Source: Nitrincola tibetensis (GTDB taxonomy: Bacteria > Pseudomonadota > Gammaproteobacteria > Pseudomonadales > Balneatricaceae). Taken from it: a DNA stretch of 64,000 bases. The notes under the pieces are model-generated. The model did no database searches and was not told the origin of the DNA. It worked only from the letters and a program-made list of their open reading frames with translations. Numbering within the stretch: position 1 is the stretch's first letter; every line of letters starts with the position of its first letter. Below, in pieces: positions 1 to 8,482 of this stretch. The stretch covers positions 1 to 64,000 of the forward strand of contig NZ_QKRX01000002.1 of assembly GCF_003284585.1 (NCBI RefSeq), read 5' to 3'. Made by a program: the position numbers and the translations under genes.

Positions 1-67
1 GTGAAACGCGTCATCGCCGATGGTAGTGTGGGGTTTCCCCATGTGAGAGTAGGTCATCGCCAGGCAT
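1..67 (+). rRNA. rrf: 5S ribosomal RNA, 3' end (partial)
   Basis: The first 67 bases match the 3' half of bacterial 5S rRNA. They include the conserved GCCGATGGTAGTGTGGGG block, the CCCCATG pairing partner, the GAGAGTAGG loop segment and the terminal CCAGGCAT. The 5' half and the rest of the rRNA operon lie left of the window. A strong terminator follows at once, so this is the end of an rrn operon read rightwards. Confidence 0.93.
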
Positions 68-77
68 TTATTTAGAG

Positions 78-112
78 AAGCCCCTGATTCCATGAGTCAG
101 GGGCTTTTTGCT
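78..112 (+). terminator. Rho-independent terminator of the rRNA operon
   Basis: A perfect 10-bp stem, AAGCCCCTGA (78-87) with TCAGGGGCTT (97-106), has a 9-nt loop and runs into a T-rich tract. It sits 10 bases after the 5S end and is a textbook intrinsic terminator. Confidence 0.93.
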
Positions 113-183
113 TTTATAAAATTTTAAATGAAATTAAAAACGACCCACTGGGTGATTTTAGGAAAAACTCCTATATACATGCC

Positions 184-329
184 AAGGAGAATCGCTGAAA
201 ATAGCCTCAAGACAGAGCGCAAAGGATTGCGACAGCCCACAGGAAATGGGCCTCTGTCTCCTTCAAGGAAGGTGTAAGGCTGCAAGGACGCAGCTGCATG
301 GATGCAAAGACACTCTCTATCAAATGTCT
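184..329 (+). ncRNA. Candidate CsrA/RsmA-binding small RNA (CsrB/RsmZ-like)
   Basis: This intergenic stretch holds no credible ORF but folds into consecutive hairpins, each with GGA in its loop. A three-way junction spans 211-258: P1 pairs GACAGAG (211-217) with CTCTGTC (252-258), P2 is CGCAA-AGGA-TTGCG (218-231), and P3 is GCCCA/TGGGC (235-251) with loop CAGGAAA. Then come CCTT/AAGG (260-272) around CAAGG, GCTGC/GCAGC (279-294) with loop AAGGAC, and TGCA/TGCA (295-306) with loop TGGA. One more AAGGAG lies at 184-189. Arrays of GGA in hairpin loops are the hallmark of RNAs that titrate CsrA/RsmA. I see no clear promoter and no U-rich terminator on this strand, so both ends are undefined. The last pairing visible is AGACA/TGTCT (308-329). 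A structured repeat or leader is the alternative. Confidence 0.45.
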
Positions 330-332
330 CTA

Positions 333-953
333 CTAAGATTTAAATCCCTTCGCAACAACAAATATCTCACGCGAGCGCGCTCTTGATGCTTCTGGCTTTC
401 GGATGACTACACTTGTAAATGACTGGCGTATATCTTTGATGAATTCTTCATATCCTTCACCTTGAAACACCTTAGCAACAAATGCCCCATTCGTCTTCAA
501 CACGCTTCGTGCCATATCTAAGGCCAACTCTACAAGATACATTGACGCAGCTTGGTCAGCGGTTGCAACCCCACTAATGTTGGGTGCCATGTCAGAAATA
601 ACGACATCAACGGGCTCTTGACCTATCGCATCCAGTATCTGTTGGAAAACGCTATCCTCAGTAAAATCGCCTTGGATAAACTCGACGTCGGCTAATGAAT
701 CCATTAGGAGTATATCCGAGGCAATAACACGTCCTTTCGGTGCAACCAATTTAGATGCAACCTGAGACCACCCACCGGGTGCCGATCCTAAATCAACCAC
801 CAGCATTCCAGATTTTATGAGCTTATCCTTATCGTTAATGCCGAGCAATTTATAACTGGCCCGTGAGCGATACCCATCAACTTGTGCTTGCTTAACATAA
901 GGATCATTGACATGCTCCATTAACCAACGACCACTGCTTTTAGAACGCGCCAT
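333..953 (-). CDS. rlmE: 23S rRNA (uridine-2'-O-)-methyltransferase RlmE (FtsJ/RrmJ)
   Basis: RlmE uses S-adenosylmethionine to methylate the 2'-OH of U2552 in the 23S rRNA A-loop, a late step in large-subunit assembly. The 206-residue protein has the family length. The catalytic K-D-K-E tetrad is visible as Lys35 (RSRASYKL), Asp121 (ISDMAPN), Lys161 (VAKVFQG) and Glu196 (SREIF). The SAM-binding motif [11 protein letters not shown] is at 54-64. In many gammaproteobacteria rlmE sits directly upstream of ftsH. Here it stands alone, convergent with the rRNA operon and divergent from the oxidoreductase gene at 1116. The ATG at 953 is the natural N-terminus for the family (basic start, then SGRWL). 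Confidence 0.95.
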   Translation of the reverse strand: MARSKSSGRWLMEHVNDPYVKQAQVDGYRSRASYKLLGINDKDKLIKSGMLVVDLGSAPGGWSQVASKLVAPKGRVIASDILLMDSLADVEFIQGDFTEDSVFQQILDAIGQEPVDVVISDMAPNISGVATADQAASMYLVELALDMARSVLKTNGAFVAKVFQGEGYEEFIKDIRQSFTSVVIRKPEASRARSREIFVVAKGFKS

Positions 954-1115
954 AACCGAATAAAACCATCAAATTAAAAAACGAATTGTACTCTGTCCAC
1001 CCATAATGAGCAAAAAGCTAAGGGTCTCACCCATCGCACAGCCTGACTTTAGATAAACGGACAGGTATAATCACGCACCTGTTTTGTTGACATTTTTACT
1101 TGCTGGAACCCCTTA

Positions 1116-2741
1116 ATGATTCGTCTTATTGAGCTGTCGTTACCTCTTGATCATACCGATTTGGATTTAAAATCTGCCATTCTACGGCGCTTAAATATTT
1201 CTGAAGACAGCCTGGTTTATTACACGATTTTTAAACGCAGCTACGATGCACGAAAAAAGAATACAGAAATTCGCTTTGTTTACATTATCGATCTGATGAC
1301 GGAAGACGATGAACGCATTTTGCAGGACTTTAAAGATGACGTTCATATTACTCGATCTCCCGATACGCGCTATTACACGGTTGCGAAGGCGCCTGCCAAT
1401 TTATCGGAGCGCCCTATTGTTGTGGGACTCGGCCCTTGCGGTTTATTTGCAGCCTTATTGTTGGCTCAAATGGGGTTTAAACCAATCGTGCTTGAAAGAG
1501 GCCGTGACGTTCGTCAGCGTACACAAGATACCTGGGCTTTATGGCGTAAAGGTGAACTTACTCCCGAATCGAATGTTCAGTTTGGAGAAGGTGGGGCTGG
1601 GCTTTTTTCAGATGGAAAATTGTATAGCCAAGTGAAAGATCCAAAATTTTATGGCCGCAAGGTTATGTCTGAGTTTGTGCGAGCAGGGGCGCCAGACAAC
1701 ATACTCTACGTTAATAAACCACACATTGGCACCTTCCGTTTAACGGGTATTGTTGCGAAGATGCGTGAGGAAATCATCGCACTGGGTGGCGAAATTCATT
1801 TCGAAGCGAAAGTGGCCGATGTCATGCTGGAAGACAATAGGGTGCAAGGGGTTCAACTTGCCGATGGTACTCAGTATTTCAGTCGTTATGTCGTATTGGC
1901 TTTGGGTCATAGCGCGCGTGATACGTTTCGTATGCTTCATGAAAAGCAGGTGTTTATTGAACCCAAACCCTTTGCGATAGGCTTTCGTATCGAGCATCCG
2001 CAATCACTGATTGATCAGGCCCGCCTAGGTAAGTATGCCGGGCATCCAGAGCTTGGCGCCGCGGATTATAAGCTTATTCACCACGCCAAAAATGGACGTG
2101 CTGTTTATAGTTTTTGCATGTGCCCAGGTGGAACCGTGGTTGCTGCCACATCTGAAGTCGGCCGTGTTGTCACAAATGGTATGAGCCAATACTCTCGTAA
2201 TGAGCGCAATGCAAACTCAGGGATTGTGGTCAGTATTAGCCCAGAACATGATTTCCCAGGTCACCCATTGGCTGGTATTGAGTTACAAGAGCGTTTGGAA
2301 TCAATCGCCTACACCTTAGGTGGCAGTGATTACAAAGCGCCTGCGCAATTAGTGGGTGATTTTTTACAAGGGGTTCCGTCAACGGCGCTTGGCACTGTTG
2401 AGCCATCCTATAAGCCAGGTGTTCATCTCTGTGACCTTGCTGCCGCTCTACCAGATTACGTAATCGACGCCGTTCGCGAAGCCTTGCCTGCCTTTGGTAA
2501 GAAGATTCGTGGCTTTGATCGCCATGATGCCGTGCTAACCGGTATTGAATCACGTACTTCATCTCCGATTCGAATCACACGAGACTCAGGGTCTTTTGAA
2601 AGTTTAAATACCCGGGGTTTATATCCAGCGGGAGAGGGTGCAGGCTATGCAGGCGGCATTCTTTCAGCAGGCATTGATGGCATTAAAGTGGCAGAAGCGG
2701 TCGCTTTGAAAATGTTACGAGATATGAGTGAATCTGCATGA
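1116..2741 (+). CDS. FAD-dependent oxidoreductase (COG2509 type)
   Basis: A 541-residue cytoplasmic flavoprotein. After an N-terminal region of about 95 residues comes a Rossmann dinucleotide-binding motif, VVGLGPCGLFAALLLAQ, followed by an acidic residue in VLERGRDV. Further on are the flavoprotein blocks FGEGGAGLFSDGKLYS (about 150-165) and YPAGEGAGYAGGILSAGIDG near the C-terminus, which closes over the FAD. This pattern fits the uncharacterised COG2509 dehydrogenases, related to the BaiN/HI0933 group. The physiological substrate is unknown. The stop codon overlaps the start of the next gene by 4 bases (ATGA), so the flavoprotein and the RNA methyltransferase are probably translated together. 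Confidence 0.82.
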   Translation: MIRLIELSLPLDHTDLDLKSAILRRLNISEDSLVYYTIFKRSYDARKKNTEIRFVYIIDLMTEDDERILQDFKDDVHITRSPDTRYYTVAKAPANLSERPIVVGLGPCGLFAALLLAQMGFKPIVLERGRDVRQRTQDTWALWRKGELTPESNVQFGEGGAGLFSDGKLYSQVKDPKFYGRKVMSEFVRAGAPDNILYVNKPHIGTFRLTGIVAKMREEIIALGGEIHFEAKVADVMLEDNRVQGVQLADGTQYFSRYVVLALGHSARDTFRMLHEKQVFIEPKPFAIGFRIEHPQSLIDQARLGKYAGHPELGAADYKLIHHAKNGRAVYSFCMCPGGTVVAATSEVGRVVTNGMSQYSRNERNANSGIVVSISPEHDFPGHPLAGIELQERLESIAYTLGGSDYKAPAQLVGDFLQGVPSTALGTVEPSYKPGVHLCDLAAALPDYVIDAVREALPAFGKKIRGFDRHDAVLTGIESRTSSPIRITRDSGSFESLNTRGLYPAGEGAGYAGGILSAGIDGIKVAEAVALKMLRDMSESA

Positions 2742-3466
2742 AGCTTGACGATATCAAAAAACTCCATCAGAAGAAGTATCGTTCTGAATTCGGATATTGC
2801 CTTGTAGAAGGCGAGCATTTGATACAAGAGCTACAGGCGGTCTATCAACAGCAGCCAAGTTTATGTTCAACTGAAATTTACGTGACCAGTGCCTATGAAG
2901 ATTGGGATACGCCCTTTAAAAAGCACCTGATCACTTCAAAGCAGATGTTGGCAATATCCGATACGAAAACGCCACAGGGTATTGTGGCGGTTGTGCCTAT
3001 TTCAGGAATACAACCTACTGGTTCTAAAACCGATATTGGTATTTATCTGCACGAAGTGCAGGATCCTGGTAACTTAGGCACGATTTTACGAAGTTTAGCT
3101 TGGTTTGGCGGATTTCGATGCTTATTGGCTCCAGGTAGCGTTGATCCATTTAACCCAAAAGTAATTCGTTCAAGTATGGGAGCTGTCTTTCATGTGCCGA
3201 TTGAGCAAGAGGTTTCGATTGCCGAGTTAAGTGAGCGTTATCATACCATTGGTTGTTTAGATTTAAGCGGCAAGGGGTTAGATTCAACGGAGTTTAAGCA
3301 ATGCGATTGTTACCTGTTTGGTAATGAAGCGCGCGGTATTCCGAATGAATTAATCATGGGTCTAAAAACCAACGTCTTTAGTATTCCTGGTAGCGGTGCG
3401 ATTGACTCCTTAAATCTCGCCAGTGCTGTCAATATTTGCATTTACGAACGGCAACGTCGTTCGTAG
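2738..3466 (+). CDS. SpoU/TrmH-family RNA 2'-O-methyltransferase
   Basis: A 242-residue SPOUT-class methyltransferase with all three signature motifs of the TrmH family: motif 1 DPGNLGTILRSLAWFG, motif 2 LFGNEARGIPNEL and motif 3 SIPGSGAIDSLNLASAVNICIYE (split in two it reads IPGSG.IDSLN and L.SAVNICIYE). These residues form the trefoil-knot SAM site, and the motif 1 Arg is the catalytic candidate. The N-terminal 100 residues resemble the substrate-binding domain of 23S rRNA methyltransferases of the TsnR/RlmB type. The exact nucleotide cannot be read from sequence. It overlaps the upstream flavoprotein gene by 4 bases. Confidence 0.85.
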   Translation: MKLDDIKKLHQKKYRSEFGYCLVEGEHLIQELQAVYQQQPSLCSTEIYVTSAYEDWDTPFKKHLITSKQMLAISDTKTPQGIVAVVPISGIQPTGSKTDIGIYLHEVQDPGNLGTILRSLAWFGGFRCLLAPGSVDPFNPKVIRSSMGAVFHVPIEQEVSIAELSERYHTIGCLDLSGKGLDSTEFKQCDCYLFGNEARGIPNELIMGLKTNVFSIPGSGAIDSLNLASAVNICIYERQRRS

Positions 3467-3551
3467 CTTATCTTGTGTCAAGATAGTCGACCGCCCTCCA
3501 TTTTTTTAGGTTATATATTTAAACCTTCAGCCGTATTAAGGTTTGTTTTTT

Positions 3552-4058
3552 ATGATGGGTTACTCTCACATCGTTGTTGGCGTTACCAGTTGGACAGTGG
3601 TTGGGCATCTATTCTCTATCCCCGTTGATCTTCCAACTCTAAGCATGGCGGTTATTGGTAGCTTGCTGCCGGACATTGATCACCCCAAGAGTATGATCAG
3701 TCGTCATTTCAGGCCGTTTAAGCTAGTGGGTCGATTGATTCCGCATCGAGGCCCAACGCACTCTTTGCTATTTATGCTGGTATTAACGATTGGGTTAGCA
3801 ATGGCCTACCAGCGTTATGATCCCTACTATCAGAATTGGTGGTTAGCAATATGGGTGGGCAGCCTTTCACATCTCGTGGCTGATTGGATGACACGAGGCG
3901 GAGTCCCACTGTTCTGGCCGAAAAAAACTCGAATCAGTATGCGCTTTGCCTTTTTAACCGGGAGCTGGCAGGAGCGCTTGATCGTTGCTTGCTTGATGGC
4001 GGGGCTTTGCTTGTTTTATTTAGACGTGGTTCCACAGCATTTGCTAAACTCTTTTTAG
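3552..4058 (+). CDS. DUF457/YdjM-family inner-membrane metal-dependent hydrolase
   Basis: A small membrane protein of about 168 residues. It carries the YdjM/DUF457 signature histidines and aspartates: YSHIVVG at the N-terminus, LLPDIDHPKS, HRGPTHSLL and LSHLVADWMTRGG. Hydrophobic stretches between them make about four membrane segments. Several homologues, such as LexA-regulated E. coli YdjM, are membrane proteins of unsettled function, and the hydrolase label is inherited from the metal-ligand pattern. I chose the ATG at 3552 because AAGG at 3538-3541 is well spaced from it. A TTG at 3543 is also in frame but too close to that ribosome site. Confidence 0.72.
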   Translation: MMGYSHIVVGVTSWTVVGHLFSIPVDLPTLSMAVIGSLLPDIDHPKSMISRHFRPFKLVGRLIPHRGPTHSLLFMLVLTIGLAMAYQRYDPYYQNWWLAIWVGSLSHLVADWMTRGGVPLFWPKKTRISMRFAFLTGSWQERLIVACLMAGLCLFYLDVVPQHLLNSF

Positions 4059-4112
4059 GTACATTTGCGCAAACCATCACCTTGATGTCTTTAGGGTTGG
4101 TAACAAACACCC

Positions 4113-5465
4113 TTAAGAATCAAGCGCAATGCGTCCTGTTGCAACCACTTGCCTACGAATCCCTGGTTGAGGAGCGATTAGGTATAAATCGCCATTTAAG
4201 CCAGCCAATTGAATGGGGACACCGTAGCTTTTTGCGAGCTGAGCATGCTTTTGAATGTGCTCAGCTTCACCATGGACGGGGATAGATATTTTGGGTTTTA
4301 CCCAGGAATAAAGTGCTTTGAGCTCATCCTGACAGGGATGCCCTGATGCATGAATACAGTACTCAGCGCTTTCTGCCTGCAGGGTTTTAATCCCCCTATG
4401 TTTAAACTCTTTTACCAAGCGCTCAATTAACAGCTCATTGCCCGGAATAATAATGGAGCTGAAAATCACTGTGTCATCTGGCTCAAGCAATAGATCTGGG
4501 TGATGTCCCGATGCAAGACGGCTTAAAATAGCTCTGGGTTCGCCTTGGCTTCCTGTCGCGACGGCTAAGACTTCTTCTTTCGGCAAATAGCCCAAATGGC
4601 TTGAGTCGATTAAGATCAAATCCTTTGGCCAGTGCCCTGTGACTTTTGCTGCGCTCACCATATTTTGCAATGAGCGTCCTAACACGGCCATGTAGCGTCC
4701 CGTCTGCTGTGCAATCCGTGCTAAGGAAATTAACCGGGCGATATTACTACTGAAGCATCCCACCACCACGCGTCCCTTAGCTTGCTCAATGACCTTTAAA
4801 AGGCCATCTGCACACTCTGCTTCGGATGCCGAGTGCCCTTCACGAAGAGCATTGGTTGAATCACACACCATCGCCGTAATATCTTGTTGTCCAAGCTCTT
4901 CAAATATTTGAGGTGCGAAGGCTTTACCCGTAACAGGCTGCGCATCAATTTTCCAATCTGCCGTGTGAAAAATACGGCCTGCCTGGGTTTTGATAAGCAA
5001 ACCGTATGGCTCAGGTATTGAATGCGTAATGGCTTTCCACTCAACAGAAAAAACACCTATTTGTTGAGGGGTCTGAGGATTGACTTCAATAATGGGAACC
5101 TTGCCAGCAAGCCCAGTTTCGGCCAGTTTTCGTCGTAAAATCTCAGCCGTAAAACGTGTTGTGTAGACAGGACATTTAAATCGACGCCATAAGAAAGGCA
5201 GAGCACCTAGGTGATCCTCATGGGCGTGTGTAATAACGATTCCTGCTAGTCGATTAATTTGCTGAGCGATAAACTGCGGGTCAGCACAAACGCGATCATG
5301 CAAGGTTGGGTCTGCCCCAGACAGAGGCGCTTTAAAGGTAAGGCCACAGTCTACCATTAGCCATTGATGATCGTGCCCGAAGAGATTCAGGTTCATACCA
5401 ATTTCACCTGTACCACCCAGCGGCAGAAACCAAAGATCAGAGGCGTTAGGGACTAAGCTATTAAT
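4113..5465 (-). CDS. RNase J-like beta-CASP metallo-beta-lactamase protein, apparent AUU start
   Basis: A 450-residue zinc-dependent RNase J-type protein. The first ATG (5396) is too late: the frame upstream of it encodes LWFLPLGGTGEIG, the conserved N-terminal strand of RNase J. Between the preceding in-frame stop (5490-5492) and that ATG there is no ATG, GTG or TTG. An ATT at 5465 lies 7 bases after AAAAGGAGA and is the best start. The metal motif THAHEDHLGALPF, the second ligand set around FHTADWKID, and the beta-CASP block with SHLGYLPKE and HASGHP are present. The family cuts RNA endo- and 5'-exonucleolytically. This short form lacks the C-terminal domain of Firmicutes RNase J. It is convergent with the DUF457 gene. 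A close non-RNase beta-CASP relative remains possible. Confidence 0.82.
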   Translation of the reverse strand: MNSLVPNASDLWFLPLGGTGEIGMNLNLFGHDHQWLMVDCGLTFKAPLSGADPTLHDRVCADPQFIAQQINRLAGIVITHAHEDHLGALPFLWRRFKCPVYTTRFTAEILRRKLAETGLAGKVPIIEVNPQTPQQIGVFSVEWKAITHSIPEPYGLLIKTQAGRIFHTADWKIDAQPVTGKAFAPQIFEELGQQDITAMVCDSTNALREGHSASEAECADGLLKVIEQAKGRVVVGCFSSNIARLISLARIAQQTGRYMAVLGRSLQNMVSAAKVTGHWPKDLILIDSSHLGYLPKEEVLAVATGSQGEPRAILSRLASGHHPDLLLEPDDTVIFSSIIIPGNELLIERLVKEFKHRGIKTLQAESAEYCIHASGHPCQDELKALYSWVKPKISIPVHGEAEHIQKHAQLAKSYGVPIQLAGLNGDLYLIAPQPGIRRQVVATGRIALDS

Positions 5466-5480
5466 AAATAATCTCCTTTT
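5463..5480 (-). promoter_or_regulatory. Strong ribosome site with AUU start codon for the RNase J-like gene
   Basis: Read on the minus strand, AAAAGGAGA is followed after 7 bases by ATT AAT AGC, in frame with the conserved N-terminal coding sequence. This spacing is ideal for initiation and no canonical start exists upstream of the conserved block. AUU starts are known from infC and pcnB, where they put the gene under control of initiation factor 3 selectivity. Confidence 0.6.
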
Positions 5481-5548
5481 ATATTTGGGCTATATTCTAA
5501 ACCTCCATTCGTAATATTTCATCACATGATTTCACTCGTATTGCAAAT

Positions 5549-5578
5549 GCAAAGAGGGAAGAATGCTGCCCTCTTTGC
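5549..5578 (-). terminator. Probable terminator of the pyrimidine-transporter operon
   Basis: A perfect 10-bp inverted repeat, GCAAAGAGGG (5549-5558) with CCCTCTTTGC (5569-5578), has a 10-base loop and lies 12 bases past the stop of the binding-protein gene. On the minus strand it is followed only by a short T-rich stretch, so termination may be weak or Rho-assisted. Confidence 0.6.
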
Positions 5579-5589
5579 CTCTATAAGGG

Positions 5590-6594
5590 TTACAGGGCTT
5601 TTGCTTTCTCAAACACGACATGAGTGTAAGCACCCGTTGGACGTTCTGTAATGACAGGGGTGGAGTCACTGTCTAACAACACATCAACGGTTCGTTCAAA
5701 TGCGGCGGGATCAAGATAACCGATGCCCATTTCCTGAGTGCTCAGAAGTTTAGCAACTTCTTGCATCATCCGAACTTGGTGAGCTTCTGTTTGAGCACCT
5801 GAATCATCATTATCAAGTACGATCATCGCGGCCGCTTCTGGGTTTTCTTTAGCCCATTCCCAACCCTTGATAGTGGCACTTAAGAAACGCGCCAGTGCAT
5901 CAACCTTGGCTTCATCCTGAAGGCTGGATTCTAAGACATACAAGCCATCTTCAAGGGTTGCAACACCTTCATCTTCATATGGAAATAAAACCAAATTATC
6001 AGGCGTGAGTCCGCCGTCTAAGACTTGGCCGTACTCGTTGTAGGTCATGGTTGAAATACAATCCGCTTGACCATTAAAGAGTGGATCAACGTTAAACCCT
6101 TGTCTAAAGACTCGCACACCTTCGGCACTGCCATCGGTTGCATAACCTAGCTTAGACATCCAGCTTAAAAAGGGGTACTCATTGCCAGAGAACCAGACAC
6201 CCAGTGTTTTACCTTTAAAGTCATCAGGGCTACTGATCTCACTTGATTTAAGGCAGGTGAGCATCATGCCAGAGCGATCAAAAATTTGTCCGATATTGAC
6301 TAGCGGTAAGCCACGTTCACGTGTTGCCAGCGCAGACGGTAGCCAATCAACGACAACATCAGCGCCACCACCTGCTAAAACCTGTGCAGGTGCAATATCA
6401 GGTCCACCTGACTTGATGGTTAAATCAAGGCCCGCATCCTTATAAAAGCCTTGATCCAATGCGGCGTAGTAACCTGCAAATTGTGATTGCGTTACCCACT
6501 TTAACTGTAATGTAAGCTTATCATTGGCTTGAACAGTCAAAGCAGACGCCATAAATGCCAGTCCAACAGCGGTACTCATTAGATTTTTTTTCAT
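5590..6594 (-). CDS. ABC transporter substrate-binding protein (NMT1/ThiY/SsuA type), pyrimidine-linked
   Basis: A 334-residue periplasmic binding protein with a typical Sec signal peptide (basic MKKN, hydrophobic core, cleavage near VQA-ND at about residue 23). The mature start LTLQLKWVTQSQFAGYYAALDQGFYKDAGLDL is the hallmark of the NMT1/THI5-like fold (compare LQLKW.TQ..FAGYYAA and GFY..AGLD). That fold binds pyrimidine precursors such as hydroxymethylpyrimidine, aliphatic sulfonates or taurine. The gene ends a row that begins with dihydropyrimidinase and includes two permeases and an ATPase. Context therefore points to import of a pyrimidine or hydantoin-like compound for the catabolic enzymes next door. 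The ligand is inferred. Confidence 0.85.
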   Translation of the reverse strand: MKKNLMSTAVGLAFMASALTVQANDKLTLQLKWVTQSQFAGYYAALDQGFYKDAGLDLTIKSGGPDIAPAQVLAGGGADVVVDWLPSALATRERGLPLVNIGQIFDRSGMMLTCLKSSEISSPDDFKGKTLGVWFSGNEYPFLSWMSKLGYATDGSAEGVRVFRQGFNVDPLFNGQADCISTMTYNEYGQVLDGGLTPDNLVLFPYEDEGVATLEDGLYVLESSLQDEAKVDALARFLSATIKGWEWAKENPEAAAMIVLDNDDSGAQTEAHQVRMMQEVAKLLSTQEMGIGYLDPAAFERTVDVLLDSDSTPVITERPTGAYTHVVFEKAKAL

Positions 6595-6631
6595 GCTCTA
6601 CACCTCTATAGTTTCTTGATTTACTGACAAC

Positions 6632-7588
6632 TTAAGAACGTTTATCTCGAATAGACGGGTGCCAGAAGGTCAACCATCGTTCCAATAACGCCAATGCGCC
6701 ATAACTTAATGAGCCAGCCAGGGCTGCGACAAAAATAGTGGCCCAGACCATATCCATATTCATGCGGCCCACTTCAGCGGATATTCGAAAGCCCATGCCC
6801 ACAATGGGTGTGCCAAAAAACTCGGCCACGATGGCACCGATTAGCGCCAGTGTAGAGTTGAGTTTTAATGCGTTAAAAATAAAAGGCATGGCTTGGGGGA
6901 GTTGGCTTTTGAAAAAGATTTGGCTTTTTCCGGCGGCATAGGTATGCATAAGGTCTGCATGCAGTGGGTCAACAGACTTGAGCCCCGCTAAGGTGTTAAT
7001 GAGCATTGGGAAGAAGGTCATGATAACGACGACAGCCGCTTTTGATTGCCAGTCAAAGCCAAACCACATCACCATGATGGGAGCAATACCGATGATTGGA
7101 ATCGAAGCCATAAAATTACCCAATGGCAAGAGACCCTTTTGCAGGAAGGGACTGCGCACGACCCATTTAGCCGTCATAAACCCTAACCCACAGCCCATCA
7201 GATAGCCTGCAATGACCGCTTTCAAATAGGTTTGTTGGAAGTCTGCCCAAAGTGTTGGCAGGTTGTTCAACAAAGTGGTCATAATGCGTGAAGGGGCCGG
7301 CATCAGCACTAAGGGAACATTAAAACCACGAACAATGGATTCCCACAGCATCAAGATCATAAAGCCAAACAGTGCTGGCACAAGCAGTTGTGAGAGCTTT
7401 GCTCCTGCTGAGCGGGGCGAGGTGATGTTTGCAAGCCGTTGCATTAAGTACACACATGCCATCACAGCTAAGGCCAGAAGTAAAAGCCAGAACGGCTGTT
7501 GGTAAAATCCTATAGGGAGTTGAAAGACCAGCATCGTCTGTAGAAGCAAGCACAAAAGTGCGGCAAGGGTGAGTATCCGAGCATTCAT
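6632..7588 (-). CDS. ABC transporter permease (pyrimidine-linked, subunit 2)
   Basis: A 318-residue inner-membrane permease of the SsuC/TauC/ThiX class. Two hydrophobic N-terminal segments precede the core of about six membrane spans. The EAA-type cytoplasmic loop that docks on the ATPase is visible around LMHTYAAGKSQIFFKSQLPQAMP (EAA-like, then the conserved LPxAxP pattern). The start overlaps the stop of the neighbouring permease gene by 4 bases (7585-7588), so the pair is translationally coupled and probably forms a heterodimeric channel. It is somewhat longer than typical members because of the N-terminal extension. Confidence 0.85.
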   Translation of the reverse strand: MNARILTLAALLCLLLQTMLVFQLPIGFYQQPFWLLLLALAVMACVYLMQRLANITSPRSAGAKLSQLLVPALFGFMILMLWESIVRGFNVPLVLMPAPSRIMTTLLNNLPTLWADFQQTYLKAVIAGYLMGCGLGFMTAKWVVRSPFLQKGLLPLGNFMASIPIIGIAPIMVMWFGFDWQSKAAVVVIMTFFPMLINTLAGLKSVDPLHADLMHTYAAGKSQIFFKSQLPQAMPFIFNALKLNSTLALIGAIVAEFFGTPIVGMGFRISAEVGRMNMDMVWATIFVAALAGSLSYGALALLERWLTFWHPSIRDKRS

Positions 7589-8472
7589 TGTACGGCTCCC
7601 CGTCTTTTTAAAATCCAGCGTTCAGCGAGGCCAACCATCGTTATTAAAAACCAGCCTAACAGCGCCGACATGATTAATGCCGCCCAAATTTGTATGGTTT
7701 GGCCATAGTAGGATCCGCTTAGTAAGCGAGCCCCTAATCCTCCTTGGGCGCCGGTCGGAAGCTCCGCGACTATGGCACCGACCAAGGCTGCTGAAATCGC
7801 AATTTTAAGGCTGGCAAATAGATAGGGTTGTGCCGAAAACCAGCGTAACTTCCAAAACATTTGCTGAGAGTTGGCGTTGTAGGTCATCATTAGTTCCATA
7901 TGCAGTTTGTCAGCAGATCGCAGGCCTTTAACCATCCCGATGGTCACAGGGAAAAAAGATAAATACATTGAAATCATTGCTTTAGGCAGTATTCCCGTAA
8001 TGTTAATGGAGCCAAGCACTACCACTATGATGGGCGCTATGGCTAGAATGGGCACGGTTTGTGAGGCAATTACCCAAGGCATTAAGCTGGCATTAAGTGT
8101 TCGGTTATGCACGATGCCAACAGCAATTAGAATGCCGAGTATCGATCCCATGGCAAACCCGAGAAGGGTGGAGTTCAAGGTAATGATCGTGTGATACAGC
8201 AAGGATCGACGTGAAGAGATCGGTTGATTGACAATGCTGTTGTAAAGTTCGACGGCAATTTGGTGTGGGACGGGAAGCGGTGGGCGCGCTATGCCATACG
8301 CATTACGAACAATCTCTAGATACGTCCAGGGTTGTTGAGTGCGCTCAAGGGTCATAATCAGTTGCTGACCGTTCATCCACAACGCAGCCAGATACCAGAC
8401 AATCAATAGCGCCAGTATGACCACGGCTACGGCAAAGCCTGTGTGTTGTGTCAGTGACTTAAATCGCTGCAT
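7585..8472 (-). CDS. ABC transporter permease (pyrimidine-linked, subunit 1)
   Basis: A 295-residue inner-membrane permease of the same SsuC/ThiX class. Its EAA-like loop is LMMTYNANSQQMFWKLRWFSAQP, with the conserved coupling helix ahead of the last membrane spans. I place the start at the ATG at 8472, which follows GAGGAGG with 5 bases between. The longer frame from 8508 would run 26 bases into the ATPase gene and has no comparable ribosome site. Its 3' end overlaps the second permease by 4 bases. It is transcribed after the ATPase gene with an 10-base gap, consistent with a single operon. Confidence 0.85.
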   Translation of the reverse strand: MQRFKSLTQHTGFAVAVVILALLIVWYLAALWMNGQQLIMTLERTQQPWTYLEIVRNAYGIARPPLPVPHQIAVELYNSIVNQPISSRRSLLYHTIITLNSTLLGFAMGSILGILIAVGIVHNRTLNASLMPWVIASQTVPILAIAPIIVVVLGSINITGILPKAMISMYLSFFPVTIGMVKGLRSADKLHMELMMTYNANSQQMFWKLRWFSAQPYLFASLKIAISAALVGAIVAELPTGAQGGLGARLLSGSYYGQTIQIWAALIMSALLGWFLITMVGLAERWILKRRGAVQ

Positions 8473-8482
8473 GAGATCCTCC

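Noticed and set aside
211-258. Three-way junction as a hammerhead-type ribozyme
   Set aside because: The fold is a three-way junction but the conserved hammerhead core (CTGATGA and GAAA with a cleavage triplet) is absent. GGA loops fit a CsrA-binding RNA better.
3469-3485. TATCTTG/CAAGATA hairpin after the SpoU methyltransferase as a terminator
   Set aside because: The stem is short and AT-rich and the T-run comes about 15 bases later, so it does not look like an intrinsic terminator.
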